Shown here: positions 26,498 through 39,027 of the stretch, piece after piece
How the letters are laid out: each line of letters begins with the position of its first letter
Position numbering within the stretch: the stretch's first letter is position 1
Source: Rhododendron vialii
Lineage: Eukaryota; Streptophyta; Magnoliopsida; Ericales; Ericaceae
Assembly (NCBI RefSeq): GCF_030253575.1
Contig: NC_080568.1
Span: 10,849,001-10,913,000 of the forward strand
Direction: 5' to 3'
DNA length: 64,000 nucleotides
Translations under genes and position numbers: made by a program
Notes under the pieces: model-generated
The model's input: only the letters and a program-made list of their open reading frames with translations
Databases searched by the model: none
Told to the model about the DNA's origin: nothing

Positions 26498-28291
26498 AAA
26501 AGACTGAGGTTAAATGGAGCAAAATATTGCAATCCACCTACATTCTCACCTCATTGTGTTAAATGGGGACTCTGGTCAATTATCTGTTGTAAATCGATTG
26601 CTCAATCAACAATCCATGGGTATAGTTCAGAAGAGTAAGTTCCTATGGCCAGATTCTCTTGGTCTTTAGTTTTCTGCAACTATTTAATGTCCAGCTATAA
26701 TTACACTTGTACCATAATGCACAAGTTGTGAAATTTACAACGAGAAGGAAATGGGTTACTCCCGAAACATGCCTTCGTGCAAGGTTAAGGCCCTAGACAG
26801 TGTAGCAAGTGCAAATTTTGCTTCATTATTGTCGGACTTGGAAACAATAGATTTCGTTCCAGTTCTGTAAGTAATAATCACCTTTATTTGAGGAGTTGTA
26901 TTTCAATATGTCAGTAGAGGTTTTGTTGCTATATTTTGGTATTTTTTTTATTAGCTATTCCTGGTTCCACATTGATTCTTGTTGTTGATAGGGGATGATC
27001 ATTATGTCTATCATCCTCTAGTTCGTAGGGATTCTGTTCTTTCCATCCACATATATTGTTTGACCAACTGCCTAGTTGTGGGAACTTTCTAAATAGATTA
27101 TTTGGTTCCATTTTGATCCTTACATGTCTGGTATAGTATTTTTTGTACTCTCTTGCAACTCCTTAGTTGATTGATTATTCCCTATCAGGAAACTTTAGAC
27201 AAACGAGTGTTGGTAACGGGATTTTTATTTGAGTTTGCTCGTGCCTACCTCCTTTTAATTGAGTTTTCCTTTCCTCATTATCAATTTGATGTGCTTTCTA
27301 GTGGGCAGTGCCCCAAAGCTGCCTTGTAGCTTTTATCAGTGTCCATCTCTTGCCCATTTCAAAGCAAAGCATATGCAATTTTATATGATACATTAGCTGC
27401 AAATCCACAAGACTTTGGCTCATTCCGCACTAACTCATCTTTTACATGGTAAGTGGTCAACTGCTCCACCAAGTGTGAAGCAAAATCTGTAGCTGATCCT
27501 TAACTAATAGTTGAATTATTTGATAACCGAAATGTTTTAAGCACAATTTTCTTGCCATTCCTATCATGGTTTGAATTTTCTTGTTATGTATTGAGGTAAT
27601 TTAGATCGCCAATAAGGACAAAATCTCATTGTTTGCAAGTTGTGTTCTGCTTTTCTGCAAGGTGAAGGTCATGGGTTCAAGTTTCTTTCTTTGTATCTAT
27701 TTCCATTTGATTATGCTTCTCTATGCTTGGCGCACATTATCCAAATTTAAAATTTGCTTCTAGAAACTATAGCATGATCTTGTGTTGATCACTTATTGAT
27801 CTTCTTTCAGATTTTTAGAGGAATCCTACCAAGATCAACAAAGCAGTTCCACAACTCCAAAATCAAGTTCTGCTTGGTGTATGGAGCATGCAGTCAAGAA
27901 GAGATACTAGCTACACTTAAGATTTTTCTTTTTCATTTTGCTTGTAATATAGCTTAGGGTAGACAATTATGATGATGTTCGGCTCATGGCATTTGCTCCA
28001 ATTTGACAATGTTTCATGGCTTGTTTAAAAAGATACTCCACAAGTTTGTACTCCATTTTTGAGATAATGAGTGGTGCATTATGAAATTCAAATATCACTA
28101 TGGTGTCAACTTCTTGGAACTTCTCTATGGAGGTTTTCTTTATTAGTTATTGTCCTGAAGCTTTTAAGGCAAGGCCTGATTTTTTTTTCCTTCAGAGGTT
28201 CTATCTACCTTGAACATTTCTGAAACAATGGGAATGGTGTTTTGCCATGAACTGCTGTTTTGCTCTTTTTTCTGTTGCTATTGCTGCTGAC

Positions 28292-29635
28292 TGTAGACAC
28301 TCTAATTTGGCCTAACGATTATTTCAAGTCCCACCTTGGGGACCATCCCGATGATGATATGGATACAGTGATTGCTGATTGACTTTTTGTAAACCTTATG
28401 ACTTATGATGAGAACTTCTAGCCACTTAGAGGACCCAATCCAGAGTCAAATAGTCTTTCAGACAAAAATACAGTATCCTAAGAAAATCCATCTTTCGGCC
28501 GTAACATCGATCTCACGGCCTCAACATCATTTCTTCACCTGTGAAACTTGTTGCTTGAAAATCTCCCTGAAAGATTGATTTTTCAGCCGCCAGGTCTATC
28601 CTTCGGCTGCTTAACTGTTAACTCAGCCACTAGATTGTTTATTTTCCAGAATCTGGAATGTTCTATCAATCGTTTAATCCATTCACAAAACCCTAGCAAC
28701 CAAATCCCGATGCGTTCGGGCTACGTAAGGAAATTACCATGAGGAGTTCGTGTTGCCTTATAACTCCAATTCAATCGATCGATTTTGATTGGTTGAGGTG
28801 TGTCATCCCTATGCCTATATAAAGGAGCCCTTGGGTTCCGAAATTAATATACTGACACACCCTCTTCGGCTACGAAATTTTGCAAATATACTCTCTCAAA
28901 TCCCCTCTACAAAAGCTCTAACCTCCCGAAGGGAGTCGCTAATCCGACAATCAAATTCTGAAGTCCAAACCCTAATCCTAGGGTTTACAAGAAGCAAATT
29001 AGTCAATCACTCTCAATCCGAAGCAATCAAACACTGAGGGATCAAGGTGGTGAGGCCCAGGGGCCTTTGGTTTGATTCATCTCTTGTTTTTATACTTTAA
29101 TCGTAGTATTTTAATTCCTAATTAACTCTTTGTTCTGGTGTGAGGAAGAACATCGGCTGGGGAATGAATCATTTGGCCAATACATCGGTCCAGTGGGATT
29201 CCTCAGCCGTGACATCAATTCACCGACCGAGGGATCTATTTGTTGGGACATATTTGTTTTCTGCTTATTTTGATACATGTTTTCAATTATCGTACTGGCT
29301 CACCTTATCAACTGTTAAAGGCTAAAAACCAGATCATGTGTTAAATTAAATAAAGCAAATATACATTGCATGTCGAACGATTATGGGCCAATCTCACGAC
29401 TGGGCAAAGAGGGGTGCCTAACACATTCCCCTTATTGTACTCTTGGCTCCCGTACTCGAAATCTCTATCTATTTTTCGTAGTTTTAATAAACTAGGTGGC
29501 TACTCTATTTGGATGATAACCGTTATCATGTGGTGATGTTCCTAACTATGGAATATCCACGATCTTGGTTTATGAATTGGAACCAACAAGCGTGATCAAT
29601 CTGTATGGCGATGCCCCATTTGAAAGGTGTCCACA
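28292..29635 (+). mobile_element. Solo LTR with near-exact 5-bp duplication (CTGAC/TTGAC)
   Basis: It starts TGTAGACACTC, contains a TATA box (tatataaa, 28816-28823) about 525 bp in, and ends GGTGTCCACA. Flanks are CTGAC (28287-28291) and TTGAC (29636-29640). The start and end resemble the Tat/Ogre-type LTRs at 48074-59811, but the body is unrelated by eye. Repeated 'cggc' words combined with 'acatc' occur at 28496-28610 and 29150-29220. No internal domains adjoin it. Confidence 0.75.
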
Positions 29636-30045
29636 TTGACTAAGAAGTTATGACGTCGGGCTAGACTAAAAACAAGGAAAACTCTGTTGAATTTTTCAGA
29701 AAATACGAATACGACACAATACATCTTTCAAGATACGATACGGTACAGATATGGAAACGATACGGATACAACACAATATGTTTGACTAATATAAATTGCA
29801 CTCATCCAATATATTTCAACACATTGCAACCTTGCAACATTTATAGGTTCACCAAAGCAATCGTAATGCTAATACTATTACAGATTCATCAATGTCATGA
29901 CCAATCAAAATAACAATACATATTCATCATTTTCATAGAACAACCAAGTGAACTACTCTCCATTATTATTTGCTGCATTCATCATATCAAGGAAACTTGG
30001 TTCTCCTTAACATCCATTCTCTTGAGTTTGTAGTAGATTTGGTTG

Positions 30046-30761
30046 TAGAGATGGCAATCCCGGCCGCCCCACCCCGCCCCATTCCCCGTCCCAAATGGGT
30101 TGGGAATTCGGGGATTTTTTGGAGATCGGATAGGGGATGGGGATAATTTTTATAAAAAAATGGGGAACGGGTAGGGGATGGGTATGAGTCTGTCCCCGCC
30201 CCGTCCCCGCCCCGTTTGTGTGTGTGTGTGTGTATATATATATAATAAATAAGTAATATACATAAATGAAAATTATATAGGAGCACTATATATACATAAG
30301 TGAGGAAGAAAGAAAGAAACTAAATCTCACTGTCAATTAACATAAAAGTAATTGAATTCACTTACCACGGATAGAAAATTAGTAGAAAGAAGAGCTCAAA
30401 TCGATAGTTCTAGTCAGATAAATATTGTTCACATCTGATAAATATTGTTCACGTTGGAAACTCATGAAATAGCGTCGTGTTGAGAGACTAAGAAACGAAG
30501 CTTTAAAGAGCTCTGTGTGTGTTGTTTATTCTTGGCGTTTTGCTACAGGAGGGATACCGGATTAAGAATACCGATTTTGCCTGTGGTTCCAGTTGGATCC
30601 CCGATTCCCCACGGGGATCCCCGTTCCCCGTTTGGGGAGGGGATGGAGGATAAAAATAATTCCCCGGTAGGGATCAGGGAGGGGATGGGGATGGATTTGG
30701 ATTCGGGGATCGGAGATGGGGATAGTGGTATCCACCCCTACCCGCCCCATTGCCAACCTTA
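30046..30761. mobile_element. Non-autonomous hAT-like element A
   Basis: Ends read TAGAGATGGCAAT and, inverted, TAAGGTTGGCAAT, followed internally by GC-rich blocks. This resembles nDart-type hAT termini. The right flank is GTTGTAGT (30762-30769) and the left flank has GTTGTAG overlapping the terminus (30042-30048), as expected for an 8-bp duplication after a small junction deletion. It is about 716 bp, has no transposase, and contains (GT)n-(AT)n near 30218-30244. It sits in the C-terminal exon of the FRS pseudogene. Confidence 0.7.
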
Positions 30762-30814
30762 GTTGTAGTCCCCCCAAATATTGACCTTGATCTTCCATAA
30801 AACTTAATTGTCCT

Positions 30815-33800
30815 TGTAACGCCCCGAATTTTGAGTACGTTAAAAAGACAATTTCATTGAAAACCTCAAAATAGAGTTTGGCTCTTATTACAACAAAACT
30901 CCCACAAGAGTTCAATAATTACACAAATGACAAGGGTTCTGGGGTTCCTAACTACAGCTCCATCTGCTTCTCCATCCTAGCCAGCTCCTCAGCTCCAAAA
31001 GCCTCCAAGGTGTACTATTCATCTTGATCATCTACAAGGTCTGACACATTATACCGGCGTCGTCACCAATATAATATGTCAGGGTCACCAAAAAGGCAAC
31101 ACCGTGAGCTACAAAAGCTCAGCAGAACAATCCCATACCCGCTAACCCATAACTTACAAACAACAGGTTATCATAAAACATCTATTTTCACATGATACGT
31201 CTATACACAGCTACAAAAGACAATATCGATAACACATCCACATTCGTTAATCATCTATCGTTGGTGTCCAAGATTTTTCGTGTTTCTCCTACACAACTCA
31301 TCGTTAGACCGTGTCAACATTTTCACTTACAAATCAACTTTTCAAAAACCACTTGTTTAACACACCCAACCTCGGTTCCGCCATTCCGGATTCTCGAGTA
31401 TCCTCACAATAGTTCCGCCGTCCCGGGTTCCCATTGGCACACAATTGCATTGGCTCCGTACCGCGGATAACCAAGCTACACACCCAACTTCGGTTCCGCC
31501 GTTCCGGATTCCCGAGTATCCTCACAATGGTTCCGCCGTCCCGGGTTCCCATTGGCACACAAAAACATTTGCATTGGCTCCGTACCGCGGATAACCAAGC
31601 CACAATTCAAAACCCTCGGTTCCGCAACTCCGGGTTCCCGAGTATCTCCACAATGATTCCGCCGCTCCGGGTTCTTATTGGGTTTTTCACAAATCTTACC
31701 TTTACACACGCACACAACTCACATAATGCCACCTGAAACTGGTCATTATGTAGTTTCAAAATATTTCCTTCCTCGGAAAACATTTTCCACATTTCATAAA
31801 TGTATCATCTTTTCAAAAATTGTTTTTTAACACACCCAACCTCGGTTCTGCCGTTCCGGGTTCCCGAGTATCCTTACAATGGTTCTGCCGTCACATATTG
31901 CATTGGCTCCGTACCGCGGATAACCAAGCTACACACCCAACCTCGGTTCCGCCGTTCCGGTCTCCCGAGTATCCTCATAATGATTCTGCCGTCTCGGGTT
32001 CCCATTGGCACACATAACACACACCACACAATGGGCTACCACGTCCGGCCACATTGCGGTTTTCAAAACATTTCACCCTTTTCAAACACGCCTTTTTATT
32101 AACTACACCCTAGGTGTCATGTTTCTACTTTCTCGATTCTCGTGTCTCATTCTCATGCAAAGACTCCGCGGTAGGACAAAAGCAAGCATGAATCTAACAA
32201 GATCATCCAACTAAATACTACTTATCATGCTCAATCACAACTTATAGCATAACGCCACATGTACGGACGCCCTTAGAGTGTATCACTTATGCTTATTCAA
32301 AGCACAACGCCACATGTACGGACGCCTTTGGAGTGAAATCACTTATGCTTAATCACACCACAAGTAATACAAGCAATTCATATATGCATTAATCATTTTA
32401 AAGATCAAAATACAAATACTTCTAAACAAACGATAAGTTCTATCTTTCGAATCTACTTAAACTTAGGGAAATGAGTAAAGGTATTCTACCATTCTTCTTA
32501 TCAATTCAAAATAACAACGTTATACTTGAGTAAGTAAGTAAATAGGAAGTAAGTAAGGATTTCCTTACCGTTCTTCTAGGCGGTAGTAACGGCTACGGAA
32601 GGTTAGTCGGCTATCGAACGGAGTAACTTCCTACGGTATGCTTCCGGTAGCTTCGAAAGAGAAAGGTTTCTCTCGAAACTTCTCTTGACTAACACTACTC
32701 TACTTTATGGATCGAAGGGTGGTCGGGTGGCGGCTTAGTGGCGGCTTAGGTTGAGTTTCTTGAAGAACTCAAGAACAAGAAGAATAAAAGAAAGAACAAA
32801 GAAAGAACACAAATTTTTCTAGAGAGAGAAGTTGCTAGGTGAAGGTGTGAGTTGAATGCTTGGAATGACTTGCTATTTATAGGCAAAACTCTTGGGCTCT
32901 CCCTCTCTCTCTAAGGCCGGCCCTCTCTCTCTCCAAATCCTCCATGGATTTGCTCCATAACTCAATCTTTCACTTGTCAAACTTTGATTGAAAGCTTGAT
33001 GGGTTAGGGTATTAGGCTTGCATGGCTAAGATTTGTACCAAAGATTGGATTTAGGAAGATTTGTTGGAAACAAGGAGACAAGGGTACAAGATTTGGTCTT
33101 AAACAATTGGTAATGGTACAAAGGAGGTTAGATTCTTGGCTAGGAAGAATATTTCCCAAGGATTTTGAAAGATGTAGGAAGATCATGGGAATCAAGAGTG
33201 GTACAATCAAATCTTCCTCTTTCTTCCTTCTCTCTCTCTCTCTCCCTCTCCCTCTCTCCCTCTCTCTCGGCTACTCTCTCTCTCTCTCTCTCGCTCTCTC
33301 TCCTAGTACACTATATAAATATGCATATAATATAAAAGGTACAAAGTACAAGATTCACAAAATCAAATACCCAATAAAGAATTACAATTAGGCACATGTC
33401 CCATTTAATAAATAAACTAGTGTACTAATGTACTCTAGGAAGATAAACTCCCCAATAAATTAATCCAATTGAGTACAAAACCCTAATATAAAATAATATA
33501 AGAGTACTTTAAGAATCTTAAGCCTTAAAGGCTACTAAGTACTTTTATAATAAAATAACACGTACTTTATCACATGGGCAATTAGGAAAAAGACTAGATT
33601 ATTCAATCCTTGTACTAGATGGAAGACAAATCTTTTTACCCATTGGGTAATAAATTCCCTAACTTTTATTGTCCAATGGACAATAGTAACTAGGGAACTT
33701 TTATATTAAAATAATCAAAAGTTGTTCTTTAAAGCATGTGACAAAAGCTCTATATTTAAATATAGGTGTGGTACCAAGTACCCCAATTAAATAATAGGCT

Positions 33801-34355
33801 AGGATTCTCCCCATTAGTTTATAATAGAGTACAAGTACTAGTTTAATAAATAAAGTACTTTGAAAATCTAGGGTTTAGATATATTTAGTACAAAAATCAC
33901 ATGGGAAATCCATACTTGATTATTTTAACAAAACATTGTACCTTGTTGGAAGATTAGAGCTATTACCCAATGGATAATAATTCCCCTTGCGGTTAAAGAC
34001 CAATGGATAAAAGAAGTGCAAGTACTTTTTATCTTAAACTAAGATTTTGAAAGACTACATGTACTTTTAGTCAAATATAATAATGAAAAGTTTATTGTCC
34101 AATGGACAAAGATTACCCTAACCACTATAGACCAAGGGGTAATGGCAGAAGATTCAAAAGGTCCAAAAGGTTCATTTAGCAACTAGTTGAGTTTGGTTGC
34201 TCGGCTCCTCCAAGTAGTCGGTTGGAATCTAATTCGATTGGCCCCGAAAGACTAGAATCTAATTACGACGGATTACTGAAAGTAAAAATAAGTAATCCAA
34301 ATAAAATTCAAATATTTAACGAAATTTTTATAGACCAAAATTCAGGGGCGTTACA
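30815..34355 (-). mobile_element. 3.5-kb solo LTR with exact 5-bp duplication GTCCT
   Basis: It begins TGTAACGCCCCGAATTTT and ends AATTCAGGGGCGTTACA, the mirror-image ends common in long chromovirus-type gypsy LTRs. GTCCT lies at 30810-30814 and at 34356-34360. The reading frame of the host FRS pseudogene is continuous when the insert is skipped. Orientation is inferred as reverse from 'ctgagcttttgtagctcacgg' near 31100. Inside are about five copies of a roughly 120-bp repeat (31360-32030), a duplicated 'acgccacatgtacggacgcc' block (32250-32330), a CT-rich tract (33230-33302) and a cluster of CCAnTGG palindromes (33637-34142). Confidence 0.88.
31360..32030. repeat. About five imperfect ~120-bp repeats inside the solo LTR
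   Basis: Each unit holds 'cctcggttccgcc', 'gagtatcctcacaat', 'gttcccattggcac' and 'tccgtaccgcggataaccaa' in the same order. Units begin near 31370, 31482, 31615, 31842 and 31938. They differ by substitutions and by one unit that lacks the middle, so array length has changed over time. Confidence 0.85.
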
Positions 34356-36447
34356 GTCCTCCCCAAGATTGGCTACCCACAAGAATTGATTGACCTCCCC
34401 AAACTTGACCATTGAAGAAGCTTTGTGAACTTGGAAAAAAAGGTCTAAATTGGTTTAAGCTTATTCCGGTTGGGCAAAGAGTTGGAGAAAATGGGAAGAT
34501 GGTTCTTCCTTGTGTCACATTTGATTGCATGTTACGGGGAATAATGTTTGACCACATTGAATGCCCCATGTAGCTTGGGGACCCTGCCCAACAATAAAGA
34601 ACGATTATTAATAACTTTTACATGAAACAGAAGATTGTGCAATTAAAAATAAAGTTCCTTATATGTACATTTACAACACTCTCTTGTGTCCTGAACTCAT
34701 GGCAAACTGCAATTTTCTTAACCTCCTGAAATTGGCAACAAATATAACTATTACACATGCATTGAATAGATCTATATGTCAATATTAACTAGTAAGTAGT
34801 TCAAACAAAAAAAAATAACTAGTAAGCAACAAATAATAAAGAACTTATACCTTGATTTTTTCATTGGACAATGTCTTTTTTTGTTTCTCTTTTCTTCTTA
34901 ACGGCTATTTCCACAACACCTTGCTTTTTTTTGCACAGCGGTCTCCATTTTCATCAAAGACCTTCTGGGTCAAAAATGTTCGTGCTCTATTTTGGATGTT
35001 ATAAGCCCATCTCCAAGTTAAATAGGATCAATATGAGTACCCATGTCATCACCAAGTGAAACCACATTACTTTTACAAATGATCGAAGCTTCCATCAACT
35101 CTTGTTTTAGCTCACGTACCATTGTCATCACCATGTCATACTTCTCTTAAGAACATTCTGCTAAATCGACAACCTCATTGAAGAGATTGCACATGTTGTC
35201 ATGCCAATACGCTTCAATTGACGTTGAGTATTTATCGTAACTAATCCGAATTTTAGTATGGGCCCTCTTCACATTTTTGCACCATCTTCTGAAGACATAC
35301 TTGTTAGGCACTCTTTCAACTCCCATTTGACACCACATCGTTAGTTGATGTCTACAAACCATTCCTATGAACTCAAACAATTGACAATTACAACGTGCTT
35401 CATTAGTTTCTGAATTAAAATCAACAATAAATGGCACTTGAAATCTCTTTCTCTCTTTTCCTTCTCCATATGTAACCTACTCTTTCACTTCATATTCGGA
35501 CATGCTTTTTTTTTTTAGACTACAAGAACACTTAAGTCTCTCGAAAAATTCATTATGAAACTCTCTAACCTTCTCATGCGTGTAAACATTTTGAAATTGC
35601 TTCTCCAAATCATTTTTAGTTACTAACGGGATGTAAGTGTGCCAACTTTTCACATCTTCTTGGTTTTCACTCTCCACCTTCTGCGCCAATGCATTTTCAT
35701 ACTACTCTACAAATTATTTCAAGGTCGTCTTTGAATTAATGTAACCATCAAAATATGAATATATACTCTCACTTCTTTGTGTAGATGACATTCCCGCCCA
35801 AAGGCAATCATTCATATAAGCAGAAACCCATCGTTTCCTCTCTAGATACAACCCTAATAACCATGGGTTACTTTGAAGCTCATATTTTTTGATGAACCCA
35901 TCCCAAGCATCCTCAAATTGTTTTATTGTCAATGAATTCCATACTGGCTTACGCATACATGAACTAATATTCTCATAGGCGTAGCACCCATTTAATTTTT
36001 TGGGCAACTTTTTCATAATATGCCATATGCACCATTAATGTCGGGTGTCAAGGAACACAATTTCTAAAGCATTCTTCATGGCCATACACTGGTAAGTAAT
36101 CATTGCTTTCGGAGCACAACCCCACATCCATGTCCTCCAAGTCTTAAATAACCACAAAAATAACTCTGTGTCTTCATGAGAGATGAGCCCGCATCCCACT
36201 AAAATAGACTGAAAACCCAACGATTTCGAATTAGTCTGGTCCTTTCTCTTCCCAGGAGTGGTGTCGCCAAAGGTGGATAAGGAGGGTCCAGTGGTGGTTG
36301 GCGGTGGCGGTGGTCGGCTGTGGTGATTCCCAATTCTCTCTCCCTTTCCCTCCCTATCTCCCCTCTGTAGAATAGTTGGTTTGAGAATTGGGAGGAAACA
36401 GGGAAAGCGTTTTGATTTTGAGATTTCGGTTTTTTTTTTTTTTAGGG

Positions 36448-36477
36448 ACGCCCCAAAATGATGTTGTTTTGGGGCGT
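36448..36477. repeat. Hairpin of the dispersed repeat, second copy
   Basis: ACGCCCCAAAA and its inverse flank an 8-bp loop, reverse complement of the copy at 16653-16682. It is preceded by a poly-T run at 36431-36443 where the other copy has poly-A. Confidence 0.75.
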
Positions 36478-36494
36478 GTGGTGGATGTTGTAGT

Positions 36495-37344
36495 TAGGGA
36501 TGGCAACGGGGTAGATCAGAGGCAGATATTGCAATATCAGAATCCAAACCTTCCACCCACCCCCGAATTCGCCCCGAACTCCGAACAGATATATATATTT
36601 TGGTCCTCTATCCCCGCTCCGAACGGGGAACGAAGATCCAATCGGATATCCGAATTTGAAAAAAAAAACAGATTGGAACTCGATAAAAAAAAACTAATAG
36701 ATTGAAAAAAAATCACAGATAAAACTAACATGTGTGTGTATGCATATCTGATGGCATCAAAGTCGTACCAACGAGGGGAATCGGGGCCCCTAGGGTTAAT
36801 GAGCATGAAAACGGAAGCGGCGACGGAGGAGCAGAATGCAGCGAATTGGAAGACGAGGATCAGGGTGTTGAAACGACGTAGCTTCTGTACGGAGACGGTG
36901 GAGTGGAAGTGATGGAGAGGAGGAGTGTTCTGTTGGATTCAGGGGCGATGGAAGGGAGCCTCGCCGCCACCGTTCCTGAAGAGAGATCGCCGCATCTCTC
37001 GGCTGGGGGGGGGGGGGTTGGAGAGAGAGGGAGGGGGTTGTGGAGGAGAGAGAGAAGGGGGGAGAAGTCATGGGTGAGGGGAGGGAGACTCATGTGAAGT
37101 GAAGTCGGCTGGGTAGGAGACTAATTAGTGACTAATCCTTAAAAATCAAAATAATAGGTATTTATATGCTCGGGTATTCGGAGGCAGATCGGATATTAGA
37201 TTCGGGGCGGATCAGATCGGAGGCAGACTTATCTCCCAATCTGATCTGATCTTCAAATTTCCGCCCCGATATCCAAAAAATTCGATCCGTTCGGGACGGA
37301 TAACGGATCGGATATGGACGGGTCGGCCGAGATGGCCATCCTTA
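36495..37344. mobile_element. Non-autonomous hAT-like element B
   Basis: Ends are TAGGGATGGCAA and, inverted, TAAGGATGGCCA. The 8-bp flanks are GTTGTAGT (36487-36494) and GGTGTAGT (37345-37352), one mismatch. The same surrounding sequence without the insert occurs on the reverse strand at about 16610-16682, which confirms both borders. The 850-bp interior is rich in 'ggatcggat'-like words at the ends, and has no transposase. A poly-G stretch lies at 37006-37017. Confidence 0.85.
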
Positions 37345-38644
37345 GGTGTAGTGAGTGATGTAGTATACGTAGCACTCCTGACAAACAGGAATGGTCCCTC
37401 TTTGTATGTACTTTGTAAAGGATGCTTAAGCCCACATTCGGTAACAGTGTAATAATGTACATGTTGCGTAAGATCAGCAGCGGACCCGCCTTGGGGCACG
37501 TGCAGTCACGTGCCACCACAACTTCTTTTTTGTTTTTAAATATTTTGTATTTTTTGTGTTAGTAGAAATTCACATTGTTGTCTTTCTTTATTATAATATT
37601 TTTGATTATGTATATTCGGCCTCTACGCAAAAATCCTGGCTTCTTCCGTGGCGTTATCAATCGAGCTTTCGGGTCTAACTCAAATATGTTGCTGTAATTT
37701 GGCTCAAAGAAAATCTATTTATTGATGTTTTCTCAATCGCATATGACGTAAGTGGAGACGTCACCGAGTCATTTATATATGGTTCAAGAGAGTTGGGACA
37801 GATGCCGCAGGTACAAATTTAAATCCTAGGCGACAAATAGAAGAATTTAGAAGAATACAAATCGGGAAAATGACGAACAAACCTAACTTACATCAGGAAT
37901 CAATTTGCAAAAAAATTAACAGTAAAGAATCAATTCGAGAAATTTGTCTAAGATAAGAGAAAGGGACAGGGGGGAAATGGAGGGGAGGGAGGGACCAGGT
38001 TCGGGATGAGAGAGAAAATCGTGGGACGCATATGAGAGTGTTGAGAATCTAAACAAAAAATCTTACCTTCATAATCTCCAAAGCTAATAATCTGATCTTA
38101 TCATCTGGGACTATAGTGCAATGCAATCGTAGCCACACCAATTAGTGCTTTGAGAATGGCCCATTAACAGCCTTTTCGGATGGTGGAGTAATTTCATGTC
38201 ATGTCATGGGAAAAAGAAGAAAAAGAAAGGATTGTGATTTCTAACAAAATCACTCATTTGCATAGACTATTTTGTCAAGAATGGAGAGAAAAATACAAGA
38301 AAAAATTGATTGGCTCCTACTTTTCTCATCCAGTAAAAATAAAATAAGATTTGGTAAGAAATGATTTTCCTTTCTTATTTCATCTTTTCTCACCATCTAA
38401 ATGAGCTGTAAAATTTCGTAGCGGTGCAAGCTGAACACTTAAATGCATTCCGTTCATAACTTCATATACAAGGGTCTGATCTTAACGAGCTCGTCCAGTA
38501 CCACTAATATAAAAAATAAAAATAAAAAAAAATTCGCCCATTAGAACTCCTATTGGACCAGATCGGCCAAATTGGTTTTGAGTACATTTGGACCAAATTA
38601 ACTTTTGTAAAAGACAGCCTGTATTATTTAACTTCTCATTACTA
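37345..38644. other. Intergenic region, no gene recognised
   Basis: Apart from the right half of the dispersed repeat (to about 37400) I see no gene, tRNA or structured repeat. It is AT-rich sequence with short accidental frames. Confidence 0.5.
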
Positions 38645-38894
38645 CTCCCTCCGTCCCGGTTTGTTTGTCCTCTTTTTGACTTTTTGAAAGCGTTTGACCT
38701 CTCAAAGAATTGGCTATAATTTTCAATTCATAATGTTTTTAATATGCAATACGGATCTTATTTGATAGATCTCAATTAGTTTTATTATACAAAATTTTCA
38801 AAATTATAAAAAATATTTTAAATTGTAAGATATAAGTATATTTTTGAAAAACACGTATTTCAACAATTGGACAAACAAATTGGGACGGAGGGAG
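38645..38894. mobile_element. Stowaway MITE (Tc1/mariner type), 250 bp
   Basis: The ends are CTCCCTCCGTCCC and its inverse, flanked by TA on both sides (38643-38644 and 38895-38896). This is the canonical plant Stowaway terminus and target. It lies about 0.75 kb upstream of the propeller-protein gene. Confidence 0.95.
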
Positions 38895-39027
38895 TACTAT
38901 TTTTAACATTTCGTCATAAATTGGTTCCTCACGAGTCACGACACAGAAAACGAATAATCTAAAAGAATACAGCCCAATGCTAAAAAACGTCTATTGGAAT
39001 AGAAATTTGCAAATAATATAAAATTAA

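Larger units (their letters stand above)
22995..27910 (+). pseudogene. Unidentified gene remnant broken by two solo LTRs
   Basis: I do not recognise this gene. With the LTR at 23126-24439 removed, the flanks join in one frame reading TYTDKLRTIITGIDFE, then SRRSRPPPPPPYADE, up to a GTATCT donor at about 24467. Further exon-like open stretches follow on the same strand. They are about 26540-26632 (SGQLSVVNRLLNQQSMGIVQ), 26726-26866 (MGYSRNMPSCKVKALDSVAS, ending at GTAAGT), 27338-27448 (YDTLAANPQDFGSFRTN, ending at GTAAGT) and 27811-27910 (after TTTCAG, ending in a TAG stop). Phases between the later pieces do not all agree in my reading. Whether these pieces form one gene is inference. The CACTA element lies just upstream, possibly in its leader. 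Confidence 0.3.
29953..36237 (-). pseudogene. FAR1/FRS-family (MULE-derived) pseudogene dismantled by insertions
   Basis: Read on the reverse strand, 36237-35147 is one continuous frame. It has FAR1-type transposase-domain blocks (HEDTELFLWLFKTW, WHIMKKLPKKLNG, WAGMSSTQRSES, YINSKTTLK) and a SWIM zinc finger (CNCQLFEFIGMVCRH), matching FAR1-RELATED SEQUENCE proteins. Four nonsense codons interrupt it without a frameshift (36035, 35714, 35702, 35477). Two stand where Gln is usual in the family (FVE-stop-YENAL context), fitting CAA/CAG to TAA/TAG change. C-terminal coding continues after introns near 34726-34682 and 34590-34361 (FFNGQVWGGQSILVGSQSWG), resumes beyond the solo LTR at 30814 (QLSFMEDQGQYLGGLQ) and beyond the hAT element at 30045, and ends at the TAG at 29953. 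The N-terminal FAR1 zinc-finger region is missing. It could be a host FRS gene or a MULE transposase; it cannot be functional. Confidence 0.75.

Noticed and set aside
31334..32102. Repeated frames of 60-100 residues on both strands
   Set aside because: They are produced by the 120-bp repeats of the solo LTR; reading frames conflict between units.
36796..37097. Overlapping Pro/Ser-rich and Gly/Arg-rich frames
   Set aside because: They lie inside hAT element B in purine-skewed DNA; not a transposase.
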